The translations under genes and the position numbers were made by a program. From an uncultured Eubacteriales bacterium (GTDB taxonomy: Bacteria; Bacillota; Clostridia; Lachnospirales; Lachnospiraceae), in NCBI GenBank assembly GCA_900539455.1, contig UQCD01000021.1:1-38253 (forward strand): a stretch of DNA of 38,253 nucleotides. Reading direction: 5' to 3'. Positions 16,591 to 23,605 of this stretch are shown here, one piece after another. The notes beneath the pieces were generated by a model. It saw only the letters and a list, made by a program, of their open reading frames with translations, was not told the origin of the DNA and made no database searches. Each line of letters starts with the position of its first letter. Position 1 is the stretch's first letter.

Positions 16591-17157
16591 CTATAAATTA
16601 TTAATGAAGTTTTCAACCATTTTCTTACCATGCTCTGTGTATATTGATTCTGGATGAAACTGCAATCCAAACACAGAATACTCTCTATGTTTAATTGCCA
16701 TTATTTCTCCGTCCTCTGTTTTGGCTGTAACCTCCAAGCATTCTGGCATTGTATCTTCAACTATAGCAAGTGAATGGTATCTTGCAACCTTAATTGGAGA
16801 AGCAATTCCTTCAAATAAATCCTTACCATTATGTTCAATTAAGGACTGCTTTCCGTGGAAGATTTTTTTTGCATAGCTGACAGTTGCACCATACGCTTCG
16901 CCGATACACTGATGTCCTAAGCAAATTCCAAGTATTGGCTTTTTACCACCAAAATGCTTAATTACCTCAAGGCAAATTCCTGCATCCTTTGGTGACTTTG
17001 GACCTGGTGATATAACAATTTTTTCTGGATTTAATTTTTCTATATCCTCAATGGTTATTGCATCATTTCTTTTTACGACAATATCTGTTGTAAATATTCC
17101 CATATATTGATATAGGTTGTATGTAAATGAATCGTAATTGTCTATTAGTAAAATCAT
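16591..17157 (-). CDS. trpG: Anthranilate synthase glutamine amidotransferase subunit
   Basis: TrpG releases ammonia from glutamine and feeds it to TrpE for anthranilate synthesis. The 188-residue class I amidotransferase has the nucleophile C79 in GICLGHQC and the His-Glu pair in QFHPES. It ends soon after this domain, so it is not the TrpG-TrpD fusion found in some bacteria. Its ATG overlaps the trpE stop by four bases. In some bacteria this subunit also serves 4-amino-4-deoxychorismate synthesis. Location beside trpE supports the trp role. Confidence 0.95.
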   Translation of the reverse strand: MILLIDNYDSFTYNLYQYMGIFTTDIVVKRNDAITIEDIEKLNPEKIVISPGPKSPKDAGICLEVIKHFGGKKPILGICLGHQCIGEAYGATVSYAKKIFHGKQSLIEHNGKDLFEGIASPIKVARYHSLAIVEDTMPECLEVTAKTEDGEIMAIKHREYSVFGLQFHPESIYTEHGKKMVENFINNL

Positions 17158-18569
17158 AGGTTTTCCTCCTCTACAAGTGTTGTTGCAAGTGCCATTACCT
17201 TATTACAGCATTCCATATACTCGCTTTCTGGGTCTGAGTCAGCAACTATTCCTGCACCAGCCTGTAGGTATACGCTGTCGCCTTTTTTTATCATTGTTCT
17301 TATGGTAATGCAAAAGTCCATATTTCCTGTAAAATCTATATAGCCTGTAGCTCCACCATATAAGCCTCTTCGTACAGTTTCTAATTCATCAATTATTTCC
17401 ATTGCTCTTATTTTTGGAGCACCACTAAGTGTTCCTGCCGGCAAGAAGGAGGATAATAAATCCAAAGCGTGATAATCTTTATTTTTTCTTCCTTCTACTA
17501 AAGAAACAATGTGCATTACATGGGAGTAATTAACAACCTCCATAAATCTTGTAACCTTTACTGTTCCAAATTCTGCTATTCTTCCCATATCATTTCTAGC
17601 AAGGTCAACAAGCATTACATGTTCAGCTCTTTCTTTTTCATCTCTTAATAAATCATCTTTTAAGAGTGCATCTTCCTCTGTTGTTTTTCCTCTTTTTCTA
17701 GTGCCTGCTATTGGACAGGTCTGAATTTTGTTATCTCTTTCCTTTACAAGCATTTCTGGAGAGCTTCCAATAATTTCAAATTCTCCAAAATTAAAATAAT
17801 AAAGATAAGGTGACGGATTTAACTCTCTAAGATTTTTGTATAGCTCAAAGCCATCTTCCTTTGTTTTAATAGTCCACCTTTGAGATAAAACTGTCTGGAA
17901 TATATGACCTTCCTTTATATAATCCTTTATTTTATTTACCTTCCTACAATAATCCTGTAAGGTATCAGACTTTTTAATTATCTTTCCATCTCTTGTATTC
18001 TTTTTCACTACTGGCTTCATATTGGCCTTTGCTGTTTCAATAAGCTCACTTCCTATTTGCTCAGCCTTTTTTCTGCCCTCTGCATTATCCTCTTCCAGAA
18101 CTACTGCTGACAAGGTTTCTGCCACATGGTCAACTACAATGAATTTAGTTGCCAGCATAAACTGTACTGTTTCTATGCCAATCTCATCTTCATTATTATC
18201 AGGTAAATTTTCTGTATATCTAATATAATCATAACCAATGCTGCCCACTAAGCCACCACAGAATGCCAGTTCTCCTTCGTCCTTTACAACATGGAAGGAC
18301 TTGCAGTATTCCTTTAATATGTTTACTGGATTACCCTCAATAAAGATTGTTTCTCCGGTATTTTTTGTAATAACAATACCTTCATTTCCTTTTGAAGTAA
18401 TTATTTCTTCTGGCTCAATACCAATAAATGTATATCTGTCATAGTCCTTGTCATAGCTTTCAAGCAGAAAGCCCTTCTTTCCTTTTCTAATACTTTCAAA
18501 TATTCCTATTGGGGTTTCATCTACTATACTGATGGTTTTTCTATAGGCTCTTAAAAATCTTTCTTTCAT
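17154..18569 (-). CDS. trpE: Anthranilate synthase component I
   Basis: TrpE turns chorismate and ammonia into anthranilate, the first committed step to tryptophan. I use the ATG at 18569 (471 residues, starting MKERFLRAYRK), because AAGGAAGG lies just upstream. The frame stays open for 42 more codons through a GC-rich hairpin element, which would give an unlikely arginine-rich extension. The chorismate-binding half shows SPEMLV, PIAGTRKRG, DLARND, and the late SGAPKIRAM and GAGIVADSDPE motifs. It heads the trpEGCFBA operon and is controlled by the upstream T-box. Confidence 0.95.
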   Translation of the reverse strand: MKERFLRAYRKTISIVDETPIGIFESIRKGKKGFLLESYDKDYDRYTFIGIEPEEIITSKGNEGIVITKNTGETIFIEGNPVNILKEYCKSFHVVKDEGELAFCGGLVGSIGYDYIRYTENLPDNNEDEIGIETVQFMLATKFIVVDHVAETLSAVVLEEDNAEGRKKAEQIGSELIETAKANMKPVVKKNTRDGKIIKKSDTLQDYCRKVNKIKDYIKEGHIFQTVLSQRWTIKTKEDGFELYKNLRELNPSPYLYYFNFGEFEIIGSSPEMLVKERDNKIQTCPIAGTRKRGKTTEEDALLKDDLLRDEKERAEHVMLVDLARNDMGRIAEFGTVKVTRFMEVVNYSHVMHIVSLVEGRKNKDYHALDLLSSFLPAGTLSGAPKIRAMEIIDELETVRRGLYGGATGYIDFTGNMDFCITIRTMIKKGDSVYLQAGAGIVADSDPESEYMECCNKVMALATTLVEEENL

Positions 18570-18586
18570 ATTGTCCTTCCTTTCTC

Positions 18587-18723
18587 TAGTTGGCTTTTGC
18601 CTTCGAGTCGCTTTTGCCTCCTCGAAGTCGCAACCGAACAGCTCTAAGCTTCGCTTCTCGCTGTTCTTGCGCCAACTAAATGAAAGCCTGTGCAAGCACA
18701 GCTTTCGCTTAGTTGGCTTTTGC
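18587..18723 (-). repeat. GC-rich multi-hairpin element between T-box and trpE
   Basis: Two exact 14-base direct repeats (GCAAAAGCCAACTA on the minus strand, at 18600-18587 and 18723-18710) bound a segment that is clearly richer in G and C than its surroundings. Inside are three stacked hairpins: GCCAACTAA/TTAGTTGGC with inner GAAAG/CTTTC and CTGTGC/GCACAG pairs; GAACAGC/GCTGTTC; and CTTCGAG/CTCGAAG. GCAAAAGC occurs a third time inside. The direct repeats look like a target duplication around a small non-coding insertion, or like modules of a dispersed repeat. It sits between the T-box terminator and the trpE ribosome site, so it is in the trpE leader RNA. Confidence 0.7.
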
Positions 18724-18726
18724 TAC

Positions 18727-18759
18727 AAAAAAGTCCCTGACTATTAAATAGTCAGGGAC
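18727..18759 (-). terminator. T-box attenuator terminator of trp
   Basis: GTCCCTGACTATT and AATAGTCAGGGAC form a stem of about 12 bp, followed on the minus strand by six T. Its 5' arm contains CGTCCCT, which can instead pair with AGGG-ACG of the T-box sequence, so terminator and antiterminator exclude each other. Confidence 0.93.
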
Positions 18760-19192
18760 GATAATACCGTGGTGCCACCCTTTTTCTCAACTAATGGCAG
18801 GCTAAGCTCTTAAGCTAACAGCCTTACTTTTTGGTGCTTTTCTAATATGTACTATATTGTAATGTTTACGCACAACTTTTATCAGAGCTTTATAATAAAA
18901 AAAGGCATCTCCGTCTAGGAAATACCTGCCACCATTGTCGACTTCATATCAGATACGGATTCAAATTTTATAACATCTAAATCGATATCCTTCCTCTATA
19001 ACGCGAGGTCGCGGCTAGACTACTATAATTTCATCCACGCGTCTCCCAAACCCATTCCTTATGATTCTGCATACCGTTTCTCAGCAACAACGACTCTCTG
19101 TGATGTGACCTTCATAAGTACTATTTTGTTCATAGACTTTATATATTTAATTGTCACTGTGCTATCGCACAAAGCAGATAACCTCTACCTTT
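18727..19192 (-). promoter_or_regulatory. T-box riboswitch (tRNA-Trp) controlling trp
   Basis: The leader ends with the T-box core AGGGTGGCACCACGG (minus strand, about 18781-18767) and the attenuator terminator. Upstream it shows stem I marks CAGAGAGTCG and GCTGAGAA (about 19109-19079). A likely Trp specifier TGG lies at 19054-19052, preceded by GAA. The acceptor-binding bulge reads TGGC, which pairs with a GCCA tRNA end. The tRNA-Trp at 7310-7380 has discriminator G, as required. Uncharged tRNA-Trp should stabilise the antiterminator and allow transcription of trpEGCFBA. The exact stem boundaries and the specifier assignment are inferred by eye. Confidence 0.93.
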
Positions 19193-19228
19193 AGCAGTTA
19201 TTCTAAATAGGCAGAGGTTATTTGTCAA
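19178..19228 (-). promoter_or_regulatory. trp promoter with flanking inverted repeat
   Basis: On the minus strand TTGACA (19228-19223) and TAGAAT (19205-19200) are 17 bases apart. Two 12-base arms, ATAACCTCTACC (19178-19189) and GGCAGAGGTTAT (19210-19221), match as an inverted repeat at 11 of 12 positions and flank the -10 box. Their centres are 32 bp apart, close to three helical turns. The upstream arm lies within the spacer and is not transcribed, so this would act as DNA, for example as an operator. Confidence 0.75.
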
Positions 19229-19277
19229 GCACTTTTTATAATATGATGGAGTAAAATCTTATTTTTAAGCACTGTAC

Positions 19278-20816
19278 TTATTCCTGTGTTAATTGTTTTA
19301 CCCACACATTTATACCATTTACTACTCCCTCCACATAACCGTCCTTATTATTTTTAATATGTTCTAAATCTTCATCTACTGAAATAAATGCAAGCTCCAT
19401 TATACAGCTTTCAATTCCGTTTATGCTATTTCTATAATTGTTGCTGCCATATCTTGGATTTCTGCCGTCTATATAGGCATTTGTAGCTATTCCACCTAAC
19501 TCCCTTATCATAAAATAATAGTCTGTATCCGTTGTATACGGATATGGCTCATAACCGTCCCTTATTGCATCCTCCTTTGACTCATCTACATCAGCCTGAG
19601 AAAATGCTCTTGTATAAACACCCTCGCCTACTTTAAAGGCTAACATTGGCGATACATATGTACCTGATGCAGCAACTACATTATCAACCATATTTTTTGC
19701 AAATTTTTCACTTCCTCTATAAGAGTAATAAATTTGTATACCACCCTTCGTAAGCTGAATAGCATTACTGTTCAGATGTAAGGACAAACATATTTTAGCC
19801 TTTGTTTTGCACGCCTTATTTACTCGTCCATTTTCATCATACATAGTGTATGCCATTTTTTCACTTGATGACTCACTACCATCTCTTGTAAGTGCCACCT
19901 TATAGCCAGCATTTTCTAAAGCTGTTTTAATACTCTTGGCATAATCAAGCATTAATACCGCCTCATTGTACTCACCATTTACTGCTCCCGGGTCATTTCC
20001 TCCATGTCCTGGATCTAATACTATATCATAAACATCCTCTGGGAGTTCAGACTTTTCAACATTGAAGGCTATGTAATTTTTATTCTTCTCCTTAGCAAAG
20101 AGCATATCTATTTTTTGATTTACACCATTTTTTGTAATGGTATAATATGTAAGCTGTTCCAGACTATTTTCTTCAAAGGTACAATATTTAACCTCGCCTG
20201 CCTTATCTACCACCTTAAGAAGCATTACATACTGGTCATCTGCTATATTTTCCAAGCATATACCCTCGTTTATTTTTTCAAAAGACTTAAAGTTCAATGT
20301 GTCCTCATTAATTTCTGTATATACATCATACGAATACATATCATCATCATTAATAGAGCCGTCTGTATTTGTATATGCTTTTCTCAAAACTAATTTTACC
20401 TTGTCAATATTTGAAAGCTGTGTATTTACAAGCTGTGTGGCACTTACACTACCTTCAACACAAAGGCTGGTTCCATATGTATAATATTTTGAAATATCTG
20501 CAGCATAATCAACATTTTCTAATGCTACAAACTCTTTAATCACCTGTGTTTCTTTAGTTGTATTTTCACTATTATTACTCCTTACAGCTTTTCCTGCCTT
20601 GCTGTTACTTACAAGAAAAACAATGCCACCTATACAGAATAAAATAGCAATTCCGATAAATAATAGCATTACCTTAGTGGAACTTGACACCTTCTTCTTT
20701 TTCTTTGAAGAAGTCTGCTTTGTTTTTCCTGTGCCTGCATTTGCCTTACTTGCTTTATTTACACTTTTGGTTTTATTTACACTTTTTGCATTATTTGTAT
20801 TTGTTGTACTACTCAT
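19278..20816 (-). CDS. Membrane-anchored N-acetylmuramoyl-L-alanine amidase
   Basis: A 512-residue cell-wall hydrolase of the Amidase_3 family, which cuts the bond between the glycan and the stem peptide. The first 48 residues are a Lys, Ser and Asn-rich cytoplasmic tail, followed by one membrane helix (about 49-70), an outside linker domain (about 95-255), and the zinc amidase domain. Metal and catalytic residues are H271 in LDPGHGG, E285, H347 in SLHLNSN, and the Glu of ELAFIS near residue 478. The ATG has AGGAG five bases upstream. It is divergent from the degV gene and ends just before the trp promoter. The linker domain is not recognised. Confidence 0.9.
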   Translation of the reverse strand: MSSTTNTNNAKSVNKTKSVNKASKANAGTGKTKQTSSKKKKKVSSSTKVMLLFIGIAILFCIGGIVFLVSNSKAGKAVRSNNSENTTKETQVIKEFVALENVDYAADISKYYTYGTSLCVEGSVSATQLVNTQLSNIDKVKLVLRKAYTNTDGSINDDDMYSYDVYTEINEDTLNFKSFEKINEGICLENIADDQYVMLLKVVDKAGEVKYCTFEENSLEQLTYYTITKNGVNQKIDMLFAKEKNKNYIAFNVEKSELPEDVYDIVLDPGHGGNDPGAVNGEYNEAVLMLDYAKSIKTALENAGYKVALTRDGSESSSEKMAYTMYDENGRVNKACKTKAKICLSLHLNSNAIQLTKGGIQIYYSYRGSEKFAKNMVDNVVAASGTYVSPMLAFKVGEGVYTRAFSQADVDESKEDAIRDGYEPYPYTTDTDYYFMIRELGGIATNAYIDGRNPRYGSNNYRNSINGIESCIMELAFISVDEDLEHIKNNKDGYVEGVVNGINVWVKQLTQE

Positions 20817-20999
20817 TTCTTCTCCTATATAGTATATATTTTGACGCTTGCCAAATATAACCTTTCTTTTATTTACATAAATTAAGAATTTTTATTGGGC
20901 AATCACCTTTATAAATTCTATATTATTCTATCACTAATTTGCTTTAATAAAAAGTCCAACTTTTAACCTTATATACTTTATTTTTTGTACAACTAATGG

Positions 21000-21042
21000 T
21001 AAAATGAAGAAAATTATACACAACAATTATTTGTTTTGGAGG
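21000..21042 (+). promoter_or_regulatory. Extended -10 promoter and ribosome site of degV gene
   Basis: TGGTAAAAT (20997-21005) is an extended -10 element without a good -35 box. The ribosome site GGAGG (21038-21042) is four bases before the ATG at 21047. Confidence 0.5.
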
Positions 21043-21046
21043 ATTT

Positions 21047-21928
21047 ATGAAAAGTTATATTATTATTACCGATAATACCTGTGACTTAGAACCATCCTTT
21101 TATAAGGAACACAATATTCCAGTTATTATGCTGCCTTATTCTATTGATGATGTGGTATATGGTCCAGATAATGACATGGCTATAAAGGAATTCTATGACT
21201 CAATCAGAAATGGCAAAATGCCTACTACTATGGCTGCCAATCCGGAAGCATATACAAGCACCTTCAAAAAATACTTAGATGAAGGCTTAGATGTTTTATA
21301 CCTGGCTTTTTCTTCTGCACTCAGCAGCAGCTGCAGTAATGCTATACTTGCAGCCAATGAGTTAAATGAAGAATATAAGGATGTATCTGTTACAGTTATT
21401 GATACTCTTTGTGCTTCTATGGGCGAAGGACTTTTATTATACAAGGCAGTTCAGGCAAAAGAGGCAGGCAAAACCTTGCAAGAGGTTATTGACTATGTAG
21501 AAAGTACAAAGCTTAAAATATGTCATTACTTTACAGTTAACGATCTTCATCACTTACATAGAGGTGGCAGGGTATCTAAGGCTACTGCCATTATTGGTAC
21601 TCTCATTAATGTAAAACCAGTTCTTTATGTTCCAGATGACGGCTCACTTGCTTCACTTTGTAATGTAAGAGGCAGAAAAAAATCTCTTAATACATTAATA
21701 TCCTATATGAAAGCACATGTTAAAAATCCGTCAAAGGATGATGTAGTAATGATTGCTCATGGTGATTGTATTGAAGATGCTAATTATGTAGCTGAAGAAG
21801 TAAAAAAGGAATTTGGTATTGAAAACATAATTATTTCCTATGCCAGCCAGACTATCGGCTCACACACAGGTCCTGGTCTTATTGCATTGTTCTTTGAAGG
21901 CGACTCAAGACATATAGAAGATAAATAA
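21047..21928 (+). CDS. DegV family fatty-acid-binding protein
   Basis: A 293-residue cytoplasmic DegV protein. Members bind a single fatty acid between two domains, and in Firmicutes some act as FakB, which presents fatty acids to the kinase FakA for use in phospholipids. Family marks are IITDNTCDL at the start, the TTMAANPEAY and FSSALSSSCSNA segments of the head-group pocket, and IGSHTGPGLIALFF at the end. It is one of the few plus-strand genes and has its own promoter. No fakA-like gene lies nearby, so the FakB role is only an inference. Confidence 0.93.
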   Translation: MKSYIIITDNTCDLEPSFYKEHNIPVIMLPYSIDDVVYGPDNDMAIKEFYDSIRNGKMPTTMAANPEAYTSTFKKYLDEGLDVLYLAFSSALSSSCSNAILAANELNEEYKDVSVTVIDTLCASMGEGLLLYKAVQAKEAGKTLQEVIDYVESTKLKICHYFTVNDLHHLHRGGRVSKATAIIGTLINVKPVLYVPDDGSLASLCNVRGRKKSLNTLISYMKAHVKNPSKDDVVMIAHGDCIEDANYVAEEVKKEFGIENIIISYASQTIGSHTGPGLIALFFEGDSRHIEDK

Positions 21929-21940
21929 ATAAGCATAAAC

Positions 21941-21989
21941 AAGCCACCCCATAAAGTTAAATTTTTGATTTGACTTTATGGGGTGGCTT
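21941..21989. terminator. Long hairpin between degV and the convergent gene
   Basis: About 22 bp of nearly perfect stem (AAGCCACCCCATAAAG and its complement, plus an inner G-U containing extension) close on a 5-base loop. It sits between two converging genes. Neither side has a strong T run directly behind the stem, although T-rich sequence follows within a few bases on both sides, so it probably works in both directions or as an RNA end-protecting stem. Confidence 0.75.
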
Positions 21990-22003
21990 ATCTTTGCTAA
22001 TTA

Positions 22004-22479
22004 CTATTCTTGTATCTTTTCTTTATAAGCTGTATCTAATAATTCTTGTATTTCTTTTTGAGTGTATGTCTTATGTACTCCTTCTTTTAAGGCTCTTTTA
22101 TACTCGTTATCGGCTTCATCATATCCATATAAACTATCCCATGACAAGCAATAACTATTTTCAAAATGTCCAATAGAACCATAGCTCACCTCATCTACAT
22201 CATACCATGTATCATCAATAGATGAATAACAAGTATACTTTCCATTGTAATAAAATGTTTTTGTATCTTCTAAATAATACGCATCTAGTGAATGAAATTC
22301 ATATTCTCCTGGTTCAAATAAATTAACATACATTTTAAAATATTCCTTATCATTTGAATCAAAAGATACCTCTTTGTCATTATTTAAAATAAAAAACACT
22401 ATTTCTCCAATACTAATTATTGTAATCAAAGCAATTACTATAATTACTATTTTTTTGATTTAATATGTCCACTTTCCAT
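22004..22479 (-). CDS. Small membrane-anchored protein, reading frame broken at an A7 tract
   Basis: The long open frame covers 22429-22004 (141 codons from a TTG), but it lacks a sensible start. A good start lies just upstream at 22479: ATG with AGGAG about ten bases before, encoding MESGHIKSKK and then UAG. The UAG follows directly on the in-frame slippery heptamer A AAA AAA (22456-22450). A -1 slip, or one extra A, joins it to IVIIVIALITIISIGEIVFFI, a clean membrane helix, and gives a 158-residue single-pass protein with an outside acidic and Tyr-rich domain. So the gene is either frameshift-regulated, phase-variable, or a recent pseudogene or assembly error. The outer domain is not recognised. 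Confidence 0.65.
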
Positions 22480-22615
22480 AATACCACTTCTCTCCTGTCA
22501 ACACTGTTCCATTAAATTTTGAATATGAATATGTATAAAGCTATCCTGATCCTAAACCCTGCTGTATACACCTCAATGGCTTGCCAAATATTATTAAATT
22601 AATGGTATAGTACAA

Positions 22616-22643
22616 GATTTGTTAATATTTTTCAACACAAATC
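22616..22643 (-). terminator. Weak hairpin behind the ylmH-like gene
   Basis: GATTTGT and ACAAATC arms form a 7-bp stem with a 14-base loop, directly at the stop codon of the S4-domain gene. There is no clear T tract after it, so termination is likely partial. Confidence 0.4.
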
Positions 22644-23402
22644 CTATTTATACAACAATACTTCTATTCTATACTTTCCCTTAGCTGTACTTTTCACTAC
22701 TCCCATATATCTAAACCTGCCAAAGCCTCTTACTGACACCATATCGTTTTCCTTTAATACGCCACTATTATTCTCGTACAATTTCCCATTAACAAACACC
22801 TTATGTTCTCTGAATAAATTTACACATTGGCTTCTGGATTTATTGTATACGCCTGAAATAACACCATCAATTCTTTCTGAGGCGACCAAAAGCTCTTTTG
22901 CTTCTGTATCGCTTTCCCCTATAGCCTCCTCCTTGTCCACCTGTGTTAAGGTAATATTTGTATGTCGGATTTTATACAGATTTTCCATAATAAAATCCTC
23001 CATTTCCTTTTTGCAAAATAAATATGCTACTTTATTTTTCACCAGAATATCTCCTGTTTTTCCTCTATCAATGCCTAAATTCATAATTGCCCCTAAATAA
23101 TCACGATGGCTTAATTGTTCTGAAAACTTTTCTAAAATAGGTGTGATTTTTATGCACACAATAGGAAACTCCTCCTCATAGCCTAACTCCTCACTATCAC
23201 CAAATCTAATAATATTCCTCTCCGAAGCCTCATAGCCGCCAAAAATTGTATATTTTACAAAATCAAACTCAGACTTATTTTGATAAAAATCCGACATTTC
23301 ACCCTCGCTTAAAAAATCTGTAAAGGTAAATATATTCTGCTTATATGATTTATTGGCTAAATCTAATAATCTTTTTATTAACTCTCTTGATGTATCCTTC
23401 AA
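22644..23402 (-). CDS. ylmH: YlmH-like S4-domain RNA-binding protein
   Basis: A 252-residue cytoplasmic RNA-binding protein of the YlmH family. The N-terminal two thirds (about 1-170) match the YlmH-specific region, with FGGYEASERNIIRFG and a HRDYLGAIMNLGIDR segment. The C-terminal S4 domain (about 180-250) has KSRSQCVNLFREHKVFVNGK. In Bacillus subtilis YlmH binds 50S ribosome-nascent-chain complexes and can take part in ribosome quality control. The start is TTG, with AGAGG eight bases upstream. The gene has its own promoter and is not beside divIVA or the other cell-division genes as in many Firmicutes. Confidence 0.87.
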   Translation of the reverse strand: MKDTSRELIKRLLDLANKSYKQNIFTFTDFLSEGEMSDFYQNKSEFDFVKYTIFGGYEASERNIIRFGDSEELGYEEEFPIVCIKITPILEKFSEQLSHRDYLGAIMNLGIDRGKTGDILVKNKVAYLFCKKEMEDFIMENLYKIRHTNITLTQVDKEEAIGESDTEAKELLVASERIDGVISGVYNKSRSQCVNLFREHKVFVNGKLYENNSGVLKENDMVSVRGFGRFRYMGVVKSTAKGKYRIEVLLYK

Positions 23403-23456
23403 TTTTTCGTCCTCTTTATATTTAAAAATTCCATATATTATGTATTAATTATAAAA

Positions 23457-23485
23457 AGTATAACATATGTTTTCTTCCACCACAA
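23457..23485 (-). promoter_or_regulatory. Promoter of the ylmH-like gene
   Basis: TTGTGG (23485-23480) and TATACT (23462-23457) on the minus strand are 17 bases apart, directly behind the long hairpin at 23520-23584, which should insulate it from upstream transcription. Confidence 0.65.
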
Positions 23486-23513
23486 ACAAATAAATAGATA
23501 TATTCTACATAAC

Positions 23514-23586
23514 AAAAAATGTCAGGCAATACTTTCCTTAAAATCCATAATCCTACTATGTTTTTATCAGGAAGCTGCCTGACACT
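23514..23586 (-). terminator. Long hairpin terminator of the Cys-rich gene
   Basis: The outer arms TGTCAGGCA and TGCCTGACA (23520-23528 and 23576-23584) enclose further CTTCCT/AGGAAG and AAAA/TTTT pairing. A 6-bp apical hairpin lies at 23546-23560. On the minus strand it is followed by TTTTTTGTT. The apical stem pairs fully only as minus-strand RNA, where one pair is G-U, which fits termination of the minus-strand gene. It has the same plan as the hairpin at 7435-7508. Confidence 0.8.
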
Positions 23587-23605
23587 GTTTAAAAACTTCT
23601 AGTCC

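Noticed and set aside
18570..18695. 42-codon N-terminal extension of trpE
   Set aside because: The frame is open, but it crosses the GC-rich hairpin element and the trpE ribosome site. The ATG at 18569 has a good AAGGAAGG and gives the family-typical start.
18733..19192. Leader-peptide attenuation of trp
   Set aside because: No short Trp-rich frame was found. The AGGGTGGCACCACGG core and terminator identify a T-box instead.
22500..22610. Possible gene fragment between the broken membrane gene and ylmH
   Set aside because: Short frames such as AGFRIRIALYIF on the minus strand and PKPCCIHLNGLPNII on the plus strand look protein-like, but each is under 30 codons, has no start, and matches no family I can name.
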